Source: Oceanicoccus sagamiensis (GTDB taxonomy: Bacteria > Pseudomonadota > Gammaproteobacteria > Pseudomonadales > Dasaniaceae). From it: 64,000 nt of DNA. The stretch spans positions 4,340,001-4,404,000 of the forward strand of contig NZ_CP019343.1 in NCBI RefSeq assembly GCF_002117105.1. Direction: 5' to 3'. Below are positions 55,618 to 64,000 of this stretch, piece by piece; positions within the stretch are counted from its first letter, which is position 1, and each line of letters opens with the position of its first letter. Under the pieces are notes generated by a model. That model ran no database searches and was not told the origin of the DNA. It worked only from the letters and a program-made list of their open reading frames with translations. The position numbers were made by a program, and so were the translations under genes.

Positions 55618-57302
55618 TGCAGCGTTCTATCGTCGCTTTTATTATCCTTATTGTCTTTAATATGGCCGTCACCGCGGCGGAGCCTGTCGCCAGTATCGAC
55701 CGCAGCGTCATTGCCATCGACGACACCCTGACTCTAAAGATACGTATTAATGATGGCGGTTCTTATGGTGGACCGGATTTAAGCCCGGTAAAAAACACGT
55801 TTTATGTGTTAGGTAATAGTCAGAGCAGCCGCCATATGATTCGCAATGGCAAATCAGAGTCCTGGACCGAGTGGGTAATTACCCTCATGCCCAAGCGCAA
55901 AGGTCGATTAGAGATCCCCTCAATAAATGTCGACGGGCAACGGACCCAACCCATCTCTGTGGTAGTACAGCCCAGCATCCCAACACCCGGCGGCAGCTTA
56001 GAGCCGGTGTTTGTGGAATCGGAAGTGGATACCAGTAGCGTCTATGTGCAGCAACAACTTATCTATACCTTGCGGATTTTTCAATCTGTTCAGCTCGACA
56101 ATATGAATATTACCGAGCCAGAATTTGATAATGCCGCGATGGAAAAGCTGGGCCAAAATTCTTTTCAACGCCGTATCCAGAACTCCCCTTATCGCGTCCA
56201 TGAATTACGCTATGCAATTTTTCCACAGCAGACCGGTGAGCTAATTATCCCTGAACTGGTCTTTACCGCCAACGAAGCCCTTGCCCGCCGCTCGGTATTT
56301 AGCCTGCCCGGCCAGGGGCAACGGATTAGGAAAATGACCCAGCAGCATACCATTAAAGTCAAAGCCCCACCTTCAAGTTTTACCGGCGATACCTGGCTAC
56401 CGGCCAAATCCCTTAAGTTGATTGAAACCTGGAGCAGCAGCCCTGGCAATATCACTGTGGGTGACTCTATTACGCGCAAAGTCACTATTGAGGCCGAAGG
56501 ATTATTGGATTCACAATTACCCCCACTCAGTTTTAGCCCAATAGAAGGGGCTAAGTTTTATCCCGATAACGGCAGCAGCGAAACCACCGCCACCGACAAA
56601 GGCACCCTATCAACTCGAGCTGATAGCGCCGCGATTATCCCCACCCGTGAAGGGGAAATCACCCTGCCGGAAATACGGCTACAGTGGTGGGATACCAAAG
56701 CCAGAAAAATCCGTGAAGCTGTAATTCCGGCCAGCACGCTAACCGTTAAACCGGCGTTAAATAATACTCAGGGCAATAGCACGCCACTGGCTATGGATCA
56801 CAGTCTACCAACGTCCCCGCTTTCAACCGTCGCCACCGGCAACCCCAGTCAAAACCTGCTATGGCAAAGTATCGCCGCGGGCTTTGCTTTAGCCTGGCTG
56901 ATAACGCTGTATCTGTGGTGGCAATTAAAGCGCAATAACCGTGTCGATAGCACACCCGATACAGTGATCATTGAAAAAGTGCTGTCCGAAAAACAGGCTT
57001 TTAAGCAACTCAGCAAGCTCTGTCGCAATAATGATATTCAAGCCGTGCGCCCGGCACTGGTTGAATGGGCAAGAAGCTACTGGCCTGAGCATAGCATTCA
57101 AAGCCTGCATGATATTCAGGGCCACAGCGATCACCCCTCTTTTAATAGCGCCCTGACGCAACTGGATAATGCGCTCTATGGCAGTCAACAGGACAGTAGT
57201 TGGAGCGGTGAGAGTTTATTATCAGTAATTAAACTGATAAGGGACAGTGGTAAGAGCAAAGCTGTTAAGGCGGAGCATTTAAAGCCTTTGTACTCCAATT
57301 AG
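55611..57302 (+). CDS. BatD family protein
   Basis: 563 residues. Signal peptide (FIILIVFNMAVTAAEPVASIDRS), beta-sandwich domains (DDTLTLKIRIND, RKGRLEIPSINVDGQ, LIIPELVFTA), a TM helix (SIAAGFALAWLITLYLWW) and a cytoplasmic tail. This is the BatD architecture (oxygen tolerance in Bacteroides by name; a role in envelope stress is likely). GTG 55611 has GGGAG 8 bp upstream. Last gene of the operon. Confidence 0.9.
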   Translation: MVMQRSIVAFIILIVFNMAVTAAEPVASIDRSVIAIDDTLTLKIRINDGGSYGGPDLSPVKNTFYVLGNSQSSRHMIRNGKSESWTEWVITLMPKRKGRLEIPSINVDGQRTQPISVVVQPSIPTPGGSLEPVFVESEVDTSSVYVQQQLIYTLRIFQSVQLDNMNITEPEFDNAAMEKLGQNSFQRRIQNSPYRVHELRYAIFPQQTGELIIPELVFTANEALARRSVFSLPGQGQRIRKMTQQHTIKVKAPPSSFTGDTWLPAKSLKLIETWSSSPGNITVGDSITRKVTIEAEGLLDSQLPPLSFSPIEGAKFYPDNGSSETTATDKGTLSTRADSAAIIPTREGEITLPEIRLQWWDTKARKIREAVIPASTLTVKPALNNTQGNSTPLAMDHSLPTSPLSTVATGNPSQNLLWQSIAAGFALAWLITLYLWWQLKRNNRVDSTPDTVIIEKVLSEKQAFKQLSKLCRNNDIQAVRPALVEWARSYWPEHSIQSLHDIQGHSDHPSFNSALTQLDNALYGSQQDSSWSGESLLSVIKLIRDSGKSKAVKAEHLKPLYSN

Positions 57303-57320
57303 GCGCCTGCCTAATGGTAT

Positions 57321-57352
57321 CGATTGCTGGTTTAAGCACTGGCCAGCAATCG
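57321..57352. terminator. Hairpin between convergent batD and receptor genes
   Basis: A perfect 10-bp stem CGATTGCTGG/CCAGCAATCG (57321-57330, 57343-57352) with a 12-nt loop. TTATT follows; the T run is weak. Confidence 0.6.
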
Positions 57353-57365
57353 TTATTAGATCGTT

Positions 57366-59579
57366 TTAGTATTCATACCTTATAGCCACACCAGCAGAGC
57401 GTGGTTCGCCATAGGCATGTACAACGGAGACTTCAAAATTAAACGATGAAACTACATATTCTTCATCCGTTAAATTTTTACCCCACACCGCCAAGCTTAA
57501 CTGACCATAATCCCCCGAGGACAAAGGTATCTCTGCCAACTCGGCCCTGGCGTTAACCAGTAGATAACCGTCCGGGTGGGCCTTACCTCCCGAGTACCAA
57601 TGGTTGTAATCGGATGACGAGACAACATCCAAATGCCCCGTTAACAAACCGACCTTAAAACGTGGCCACTCATAATCCACAGTAACAGCGCCCACATGTT
57701 GCGGAGTTTGAGTCAGCAGAAATTTCTCCGGAGCATTATTAGCCAAGGGGTTGGGCTGCGGTGAGAAATCGCCATTTAAATAGGTATAACTAAGCCCTAG
57801 CGTTAGCCCGGCCAGTGGCTGCAACACCAAATCGACTTCAGCCCCCTCTACCGTTACGGTATCGGATGAATTGATGGTTTCACTGATGGTTAAATCATTC
57901 GGGTCGAAGATATCGATAAACATACCCTCGTAATCGGTACTAAATAGCGCGGTATTAATAATCAGACGGTTATCCCAGCCCTGAAGCTTCATACCCAACT
58001 CAATTAATTCCACCTCTTCATGTTCATGAGGCACCAAATCCCTGGAACGGGAATTGATACCGCCACTGCGATGAGCGTTACTCCACTTTGCATAGGTAGA
58101 GATTGTCTCCGTCCAGTGATAGTTAAAAGTAATGGAGGGGTCTGTTTGATCGTTATCGGAAACACTAAAAGGTTTATACTCGCCCGAGGTACGAGCTCCC
58201 GATTTATTTTCATGGGTATAACGAGCACCGAGCGTTATTTCCAGCTGGTCATCCAGTACCGGAGGGGTCCAGGTGGCCTGACCATAAATTGAGGTGGATT
58301 CAAGTTCGGTTTCTATCATTCTGGCTGGCGAAACCGCATCGATAAATACATCATAATTAGTAATCGGCACAATCGGTGTTAAGGGGGTACCAGTAATCAA
58401 ACCAAAAACATCCAGTGAAAAGAACTGCTCTAAGGACTCATCGGTTTCTTCTTCAAAGTAATAAACACCCGCCACCCAATCCAGGCGGTCCATACGTCCC
58501 CAGAAACGAAACTCCTGAGAAAACTGCTGCTGATCCATATCATTAACTTCTACCAAGCCATTAAAGTAAGCGGAGCCAGCCCAGTTATTTCGCGTTTTAT
58601 CTTCAAGCTCCCGATAAGATGACAGTGATAAAAAGTTCAGCGAATCTGATAATGCCCAATCCACAGAGAAACTATGGAATTGTTGCTCCGAGCGGGTGGG
58701 CTCCAGGGGAGAAACCGGAAAACGCGTCTTACTCTGCCGCCCGCCTTCATCGCCAAACAAGCCCAAATTATCGATATAAAACTGATAATAAACCTGGGTG
58801 ACTTCAGTATCGCTATCATTATAGGTATAGCCCAAGATCAGATTATCCGAGGCATTAAAGTCAAAACTTATGCGGTAACCATCTTTATCATAAGCGTTGT
58901 AATCATGCTCTCCTGGGGCCGTATTATTAACCCAGCCGTCCCGCTCGGTATGCAGATAATCGATTTTGGTGGCAATACCTGCCCATAGGGGTAAATCGAT
59001 ATGCGTATCGTGACTCTGCAAATTATCACTACCCAACTCCAGCCCCTGACGAATACCAAACTCACCAGCCGGACGCTTTGATACAAGATTAATAGCCCCT
59101 GCTGTAGCATTGCGCCCGTAAAGCGTTCCTTGCGGACCTCGCAACACTTCAATACGCTCCAGTTCTGCCAGCTCAAAATTTAAGCCATGCCCTCTTCCGA
59201 GGTAAATTTCATCCAGATAGACAGCAACACTGGTGTCTCTGGAAGGTGTCGCCACATCACCAGGGCCATTACCTCTTATCGCCATAACCAGAGTTGAGGG
59301 AGAAGCTGCATAGGGATTAATATTTAAGGAAGTCACAGTGCCTGCTAATAAATCACTCAGGCTGCTGATACCTTGTTGTAGCAGTTGCTGTTCTGATAGT
59401 ACGGAAATTGCAATGGGAACCTCTTGTAACAGCTCTTCCCGTTTTTGTGCAGTAACAACAACCTCTTCGATTGTATAGGGTGCTGAATGTTTTCCTGTTG
59501 GAGAGAGCTGAGAGACAGCTAGAGAATAATTGGAACCAAGAAACAGTAATAAAAGAATAACGCTAATCTGTAAACGCAT
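57366..59579 (-). CDS. TonB-dependent outer membrane receptor
   Basis: 737 residues. Signal peptide MRLQISVILLLLFLGSNYSLA, TonB box region YTIEEVVVTAQKRE, plug domain with VYLDEIYLGRG and LERIEVLRGPQGTLYGRNATAGAINLVS, and a 22-strand barrel that ends in YEY with a terminal aromatic residue. The type is like those that take up sterols, aromatics or plant-like compounds (iron-free) in marine bacteria; the ligand cannot be read. I start at ATG 59579, with AGGGA 10 bp upstream. A LuxR-type regulator gene is upstream in the same direction. Confidence 0.92.
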   Translation of the reverse strand: MRLQISVILLLLFLGSNYSLAVSQLSPTGKHSAPYTIEEVVVTAQKREELLQEVPIAISVLSEQQLLQQGISSLSDLLAGTVTSLNINPYAASPSTLVMAIRGNGPGDVATPSRDTSVAVYLDEIYLGRGHGLNFELAELERIEVLRGPQGTLYGRNATAGAINLVSKRPAGEFGIRQGLELGSDNLQSHDTHIDLPLWAGIATKIDYLHTERDGWVNNTAPGEHDYNAYDKDGYRISFDFNASDNLILGYTYNDSDTEVTQVYYQFYIDNLGLFGDEGGRQSKTRFPVSPLEPTRSEQQFHSFSVDWALSDSLNFLSLSSYRELEDKTRNNWAGSAYFNGLVEVNDMDQQQFSQEFRFWGRMDRLDWVAGVYYFEEETDESLEQFFSLDVFGLITGTPLTPIVPITNYDVFIDAVSPARMIETELESTSIYGQATWTPPVLDDQLEITLGARYTHENKSGARTSGEYKPFSVSDNDQTDPSITFNYHWTETISTYAKWSNAHRSGGINSRSRDLVPHEHEEVELIELGMKLQGWDNRLIINTALFSTDYEGMFIDIFDPNDLTISETINSSDTVTVEGAEVDLVLQPLAGLTLGLSYTYLNGDFSPQPNPLANNAPEKFLLTQTPQHVGAVTVDYEWPRFKVGLLTGHLDVVSSSDYNHWYSGGKAHPDGYLLVNARAELAEIPLSSGDYGQLSLAVWGKNLTDEEYVVSSFNFEVSVVHAYGEPRSAGVAIRYEY

Positions 59580-59768
59580 AATGGCTTTCCCTGCATATAG
59601 TGAGACGAAAAATATTGATACGATAAAACACAACCAAACAACGCTCGCGGCTAGCCGAAAGCATCAACAGTTTGTAACCAGATGAAATTATTTTCCGCCA
59701 ATCTTTGCTGGGGATTTTATTATCAGTTGCTATTCGTTGTAGCAGTTATTAATCGTCATAAAGACCGA

Positions 59769-60548
59769 TCAATCCTGCGCAATCAGACCCAACCTAACCG
59801 CCTCAAAAACGGCACCAGCCATCGTTGAAACCCCTAATTTTGCCTTGATTAATTTACAATAAGATTTAACCGTAGATTCCGTTAACCGTGCATAATCAGC
59901 CGCCTGCTGCTGAGTCATAGAGTACTTCCCCATCGCCTCCAAAATAGCCAGCTGCTTATTCGTTAAGCTATGCGTCTCTTTGATATCATCTATAGGCAGA
60001 AAATCAGACTGATTTAACAGTTCAAAAACAATATTTAGCAGGCTGGTTATCTTTGCCCGACGATCCAGTACCAAACGTTTAAAGTCTTCGGGTTTGGTCG
60101 CTTCAGAAACAATAGAAAAAATCATTTTTTTGTCGGGCCGGTACTGGAAAGGGCTGCAAAAAGAGTCATAGAAACTGTAATCCGCCATTAGATTATAGGA
60201 TTGCATGGTCGTTTCAAATTGACTTAGCCTAACCGGGCTGATTGAAATATATTCATAAATATCTGAATAGTACATGGGCGCCGAAGACAAACTGATGCAT
60301 TCATTAGCCAAATCACCCCGACCCAACTCCTCAGCCACATAGGTAGCCAACAGGGTCTTTGGCATTGTTGACAAAATACACTTCAAATCCAGGTCATTAC
60401 CAACAACGGTAATATCAAAATTTGAAAAATCCAAATCAGACATGATTTTTTGAGTGACTTGAGTAAAAGATTTTGGTGTTCTCGCCATCCTTAATACATG
60501 TAGCGACTCTTCCTTGAACGATTTTAACTCTTTGGAGATACTATCCAT
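59769..60548 (-). CDS. LuxR-type transcriptional regulator
   Basis: 259 residues. The C terminus is a LuxR helix-turn-helix: TNKQLAILEAMGKYSMTQQQAADYARLTESTVKSYCKLIKAKLGV contains the turn and recognition helix (about 190-235). The first 170 residues resemble the size and layout of an autoinducer-binding domain, but I do not see its key residues with certainty. No LuxI gene is present, so it would be a solo regulator. It probably controls the receptor gene 190 bp downstream. Confidence 0.7.
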   Translation of the reverse strand: MDSISKELKSFKEESLHVLRMARTPKSFTQVTQKIMSDLDFSNFDITVVGNDLDLKCILSTMPKTLLATYVAEELGRGDLANECISLSSAPMYYSDIYEYISISPVRLSQFETTMQSYNLMADYSFYDSFCSPFQYRPDKKMIFSIVSEATKPEDFKRLVLDRRAKITSLLNIVFELLNQSDFLPIDDIKETHSLTNKQLAILEAMGKYSMTQQQAADYARLTESTVKSYCKLIKAKLGVSTMAGAVFEAVRLGLIAQD

Positions 60549-61161
60549 GACAATATAAAACCTTTTTATTCCTTACCCCTAATTACCAATCATCAGTGTT
60601 AGACTTCCTCTCTAACATGTATCCTTTTTACTGCGCTCCCAATACCCAGCAGTCACCTATACCTATAGTAGCAGTAGCTACAACCACAACCACAACCACA
60701 ACCACAACCACAACCACAACAGTAGTCACAACGACAGGCTATAACCAAGACCATTAGCCATAGAAAAAATAAACAATGATTCAGGACGAAAATTTACAAA
60801 AAAGGGAAAAAACCAAAGCAAAAAAGTAAAGAGGCGTAGTTGACTTTCAATACCCGCCACTAAAACCTGTCGTTAATAACACTCAAATAAATCCCTTATT
60901 TTCTTGCATTAACCTGCTCTTCACAGAAGAAACAGTTGGCAGGATACTAAACCAGTCCATCTAACAGAACAATAACGGCACAATCATTAATTCAATCTGG
61001 CTTAACTATTTAAACCTTTTAATCCAGGGTACTTATAAGCAAAAAAGATTGTACCCACCGCTAACTGAGCAGTAATGCCAGATAGAAAGACAGGTTGATT
61101 TAGCGCCCAACAAAAAGGCGTATTGGGTCAGGGGGAGCAGAGCCGCCCAACGGGAATAAAC
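60549..61161. other. Intergenic region with hexamer repeat
   Basis: 613 bp between the CysH and LuxR genes, both leftward. No gene recognised. Contains a microsatellite (60680-60720). It must hold the promoter of the LuxR gene. Confidence 0.6.
60680..60720. repeat. ACAACC hexamer microsatellite
   Basis: Almost seven perfect copies of the 6-bp unit ACAACC (41 bp). It lies 132 bp upstream of the LuxR-type gene, so copy number might alter its expression. Confidence 0.9.
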
Positions 61162-61791
61162 TTAAGCTGAAGTATGCAAGCCGCACTCGCGGCCATCTTC
61201 CACTTTGGTAGGGTCGAAATAGTGACGACAGCTGGGCAGCTCATTATTGTCCATATAATCTTGCACCTGCTCTTCACTCCAATAGAAAAACGGCGCTACC
61301 TTTAAAATACCGCGGTTATCAATAGAGAGGATATCCAGGCTTTTTCTAAACTCCGTCTCTTCGCGACGAATACCGCTAACCCATACTTCAGGCTGCAAAT
61401 CATCCAGTGCTTTTTGAAAAGGCTCCAGCTTTACCTGACGAGTAAATTCTTCATGCACTTCCGGGTCATCATCCGGATGCGGAATACCACCCATAATGGC
61501 GTTGCGACGCTCGGCGGTCCACTGGGGGATATAAATCTGCATATTGGGCTGAAGCTTATCCATAATGACTTCCGCCACCCGGTAGGTATCGGGGACGTTA
61601 TACCCACTATCAACCCACACCACTGGAATCGTATTATCTGCTTCAACAATCACATTTAGCATGGCCGCAGCATTGGGAGCAAAACTGGTGGTGGCAATAA
61701 CTGTCTTACCCAAGCCAGTAGCCCAGCGCACAATCTCCACAGGCGATAAGTCCTTTAATTGCTGATTTAATGTATCCAGATCCAAACTCAT
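61162..61791 (-). CDS. cysH: Phosphoadenosine phosphosulfate reductase family protein CysH
   Basis: 209 residues. Nucleotide-binding loop ATTSFAPNAAAM, substrate motif VVWVDSGYNVPDTYR, GIRREETEFRK, and C-terminal catalytic cysteine in ECGLH. CysH reduces PAPS (or APS) to sulfite with thioredoxin. It is shorter than E. coli CysH (244), and its loop differs from the usual SFGxQS form. The extra cysteine pairs of APS-type enzymes are absent, so PAPS is more likely. Start at ATG 61791; the GTG at 61800 is less likely. No other cys genes are adjacent. Confidence 0.85.
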   Translation of the reverse strand: MSLDLDTLNQQLKDLSPVEIVRWATGLGKTVIATTSFAPNAAAMLNVIVEADNTIPVVWVDSGYNVPDTYRVAEVIMDKLQPNMQIYIPQWTAERRNAIMGGIPHPDDDPEVHEEFTRQVKLEPFQKALDDLQPEVWVSGIRREETEFRKSLDILSIDNRGILKVAPFFYWSEEQVQDYMDNNELPSCRHYFDPTKVEDGRECGLHTSA

Positions 61792-61992
61792 GCGATTCAC
61801 AGTGTCTTAGGGTTAATTCAAAAACTGACCATTCAGGCCTTTTGTGCCCAAACAGGGTCGGCGACTATACTGCAAAGTGCCAATAAAATCCAATAAACCC
61901 AATAAAATCAGTTAGTTATAAGTTATCGAGCTAAGCTTATAACAAAAAGTTTTTTTATAATGTATTTAATTAAGGCACTCAGCACAGCCACC

Positions 61993-62436
61993 TTACTGAC
62001 TGATATTGTCTTTTACCTGAGCCAACAGCTCTGTAGCCCGCTCAATATCTGCGGCCTTTAATCTTCCGGCAGCGGTTTTAGCCCAATCCAATTCCCTTTC
62101 CCTGAGGCTAACCAGTGCCCTCTCCCCTTTGGTGGTTAGTTGGATAAGTCTGGCGCGCTTATGACCCGGGTTATCCACCAGGCTAATAAAGCCTTTTTGC
62201 TCCAGAGCAGACACAAAACGCTGCACGGTCTGTGGCTTTAACTGCATTCTGCGGGCAAGGTCAGAGGCGGTTAAGGCCTTTTCAGCCGATGACACAATGC
62301 CCAGCACGCCCCAGCGTGAACTGGTTAGATCAAGGTCTTTGGTTAATTGATCACCCTGAAGTTGCAGCCTTTGGGATAGCTGTAAGGTCTCAACAATCAA
62401 GCCAAGTAGTAATTCCGCACGGTTAGTCTCTGCCAC
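61993..62436 (-). CDS. MarR-family transcriptional regulator
   Basis: 147 residues. The winged helix reads LTASDLARRMQLKPQTVQRFVSALEQKGFISLVDNPGHKRARLIQLTTKG; its recognition helix is QTVQRFVSALE. Starts with GTG 62436 (AAGGA 6 bp upstream); a TTG six bases earlier lies directly on that site. It diverges from the DUF1838 gene; two palindromes lie in the gap. Confidence 0.85.
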   Translation of the reverse strand: MAETNRAELLLGLIVETLQLSQRLQLQGDQLTKDLDLTSSRWGVLGIVSSAEKALTASDLARRMQLKPQTVQRFVSALEQKGFISLVDNPGHKRARLIQLTTKGERALVSLRERELDWAKTAAGRLKAADIERATELLAQVKDNISQ

Positions 62437-62510
62437 AGTCAATCCTTATTATTGAAAGCCGCCATCAAGGCCCAGGGATATTAGGAGAGTATAACGCCGG
62501 AATAGTAAAT

Positions 62511-62550
62511 TTGCAGCATGCTGCAATATTTGACAGCATGCTGCAATATT
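62511..62550. promoter_or_regulatory. Double palindromic operator with -35 box
   Basis: TTGCAGCATGCTGCAA (62511-62526, perfect) and CAGCATGCTGCAATATT again at 62534-62550, exactly 20 bp apart. TTGACA, a perfect -35, lies at 62530-62535, so the second copy sits in the promoter spacer. Probable binding site of the adjacent MarR protein. Confidence 0.75.
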
Positions 62551-62594
62551 GGCACACTCCCTTATATCACCCAATTACCCATAAAGAGGTAGCT

Positions 62595-63560
62595 ATGTCT
62601 TTTACGCCGAATTTAATCCGCCAGTATATGGCGCCAAACTCTGATGCTTCATCTGCGGGCGGGCCTGGCGGCCACAGCGGTCACTCGTTGGATTTCACCA
62701 TTCCAAAAGATAACCTCTATGCTTTTGGCAAACTCTGGTTTAGCTTTGATGACAAACCCTGTATTGCCGCTTTTCACGGTTTAAACTTTGGCATGGTGGG
62801 CGACCAGCGGCTAAAACCTCTATTTGGCTACACCGGTTTTGGTATGTTCCAATCCAAGCTGCTAGACAATGGCAATGTGCGTATTCGCGGTAAAGAGGTA
62901 GGGTATTTTAATGACCCTATCACCGGCGATATTTTAGAAACCTGGGACAATCCATACACCGGCGAAACGGTGGAAGTGTTTAACTTTCTCAACGATGCTA
63001 TTCGCGGTGAACTGACACCTGAAATGCCGAAGTTCCAGTTTGGCGATGCGGATGATGCCCCCACCCTAATGAATGAAGGCACGATCAAAACCCGAGAAGA
63101 TGGCTCAGCACCTTTTATTTTGCCTTGGGAACGCTACGGGGATAATGTCATGCTGGCCTGGGACTATACCCACCGCTATAAAAACCCGGTGACCAAAGAT
63201 AAATGGCCCAAAGCCCATACCGGCACCTATATTAATCCTTCTGAGCATTTTACCTTTCAGACCAATTATGACCGACTGGCAGACCGCTCTATCCCCTCGG
63301 CGGATTTTGCCTGTGGCTTCTCACGTATGTCACCCTGGTGGCCCTGGATGAAAATGGGCGGCAGCGGTGTTGAAGGGATGATCTTTGGCCGCATGAATTC
63401 CCATAAGAGCAATCAGGGCTTAACGGATGTGCCACCCAAAGTATTGGCCTATACCGAAAAGCATCACCCTGAATATTTAGAAGCCCCCGATGATTGGGAT
63501 GATGGCTTCCCTAAAGGCACTTGGGAGTCTTATGCGGAGCATGTACCGCCTGAAGTCTAA
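62595..63560 (+). CDS. DUF1838 family protein
   Basis: 321 residues, soluble. KLWFSFDDKPCIAAFHGLNFG, SKLLDNGNVRIRGKEVGYFNDP, DNPYTGETVEVF and GRMNSHKSNQGLTDVPP fit DUF1838, a family of unknown function. Starts at ATG 62595 with GAGG 7 bp upstream; the earlier ATG-like frame start at 62511 lies in the operator. It is divergent from the MarR gene and likely under its control. Stop overlaps the next convergent gene by 4 bp. Confidence 0.8.
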   Translation: MSFTPNLIRQYMAPNSDASSAGGPGGHSGHSLDFTIPKDNLYAFGKLWFSFDDKPCIAAFHGLNFGMVGDQRLKPLFGYTGFGMFQSKLLDNGNVRIRGKEVGYFNDPITGDILETWDNPYTGETVEVFNFLNDAIRGELTPEMPKFQFGDADDAPTLMNEGTIKTREDGSAPFILPWERYGDNVMLAWDYTHRYKNPVTKDKWPKAHTGTYINPSEHFTFQTNYDRLADRSIPSADFACGFSRMSPWWPWMKMGGSGVEGMIFGRMNSHKSNQGLTDVPPKVLAYTEKHHPEYLEAPDDWDDGFPKGTWESYAEHVPPEV

Positions 63561-64000
63561 TCGGCTTTATTGGCAGGAGCCCCACTCGGGCTCCTGTAAA
63601 ACCACTTCAACCGTTTGTCAGGTATCTGTTTAAATAAATGTGCAAACAATATTATCACCAACAAACTAAACGCCAACCTCCCCCATAATATGGTCGTTAG
63701 ATCCGCCCCCAGTAAAAGAATTAACAGAGTATCTTCAATCAGGCTGTGACATAAACCTAAAAAGGCCATGGTCATAAAAATATCTTTGCCGCCAATACTG
63801 CCGGAGCGAGCCTCTCTAATCAGCAAACCACCGCCAAAGGATAGTCCCAGCGTTAAGCCAACTAACATAATATTACTGGCTTTTACCCCTATACCCAGAG
63901 CCCTGAGAAAAGGCTCAAGCACTAGATGAATCAAACGCTCAATACCTAACAGGCGTAGAATACGAATCAGTAAGGTCAAACCTGCAATAATAAGTAGTGC
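63557..64000 (-). CDS. Nucleoside-recognition (Gate) domain-like membrane protein, 5' end beyond window
   Basis: The frame is open to the end of the window, so the start is outside. The visible 147 residues hold three or four TM helices. SNIMLVGLTLGLSFGGGLLIREARSG and MAFLGLCHSLIEDTLLILLLGAD resemble Gate-domain proteins (YjiH/SpmA-type), which may transport nucleosides or ions. The assignment is from the pattern of glycine-rich helices and the conserved His-Ser-Ile-Glu. Confidence 0.6.
   Translation of the reverse strand, partial: ALLIIAGLTLLIRILRLLGIERLIHLVLEPFLRALGIGVKASNIMLVGLTLGLSFGGGLLIREARSGSIGGKDIFMTMAFLGLCHSLIEDTLLILLLGADLTTILWGRLAFSLLVIILFAHLFKQIPDKRLKWFYRSPSGAPANKAD

Noticed and set aside
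60680-60720. Possible CRISPR array
   Set aside because: Units are 6 bp and have no spacers.
63574-63596. 9-bp hairpin after the DUF1838 stop
   Set aside because: It lies inside the coding end of the convergent gene and has no T run.

Overview
The window reads as a chromosome segment of a marine-type gammaproteobacterium. The case rests on rmf, a fused RlmKL, YgiQ, a Pseudomonas-like pst/pho cluster with very long PstC and PstA, a 1622-residue NAD-dependent glutamate dehydrogenase, a complete MoxR/Bat operon, PEP-CTERM proteins, and c-di-GMP enzymes. A position near the marine Cellvibrionales/Spongiibacter group is my inference; there is no rRNA or marker gene to fix it.

Layout. 1-3.3 kb: 3' part of a giant secreted, Asp-rich, calcium-binding TSP3-repeat protein. 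3.4-10.3 kb: an island of modification enzymes (three sulfotransferases, a class I methyltransferase, two Fe(II)/2-oxoglutarate hydroxylases and a SET/Rubisco-LSMT-like methyltransferase). 10.4-11.5 kb: a PEP-CTERM protein whose leader resembles a c-di-GMP-I (GEMM) riboswitch followed by a hairpin that covers the ribosome binding site. 12.3-15.4 kb: acetolactate-synthase-like enzyme plus aldehyde dehydrogenase. 15.4-18.7 kb: GGDEF-EAL membrane protein with a substrate-binding lipoprotein. 19-23.7 kb: FimV-N protein, AsmA-like protein, CinA, AbgT transporter. 23.7-32.9 kb: phoU-pstB-pstA-pstC, pstS and phoR-phoB, read leftward, with three Pho boxes. 33-41.9 kb: YgiQ, double-receiver GGDEF protein, RlmKL, RMF, MFS transporter. 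42-45 kb: lamin-tail PEP-CTERM protein and a fused PyrD-PyrK-like oxidoreductase. 45-57.3 kb: glutamate dehydrogenase and the Bat operon. 57.4-64 kb: TonB-dependent receptor with a LuxR regulator, CysH, a MarR regulator with a double palindromic operator, a DUF1838 protein, and a partial membrane protein.

Working together. Phosphate uptake and its two-component control form one regulon. C-di-GMP is represented by two turnover enzymes and by a probable riboswitch on a surface protein gene. The island at 3.4-10.3 kb is the best candidate for an undescribed pathway: its chemistry (hydroxylation, methylation, sulfation) suggests tailoring of a peptide or protein, and it lies next to an Asp-rich exported repeat protein.

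Caution: three genes (a sulfotransferase, pstC and a batB-like gene) are each broken by a frameshift that one extra C or G in a short homopolymer would repair. This looks more like a sequence error than gene decay.
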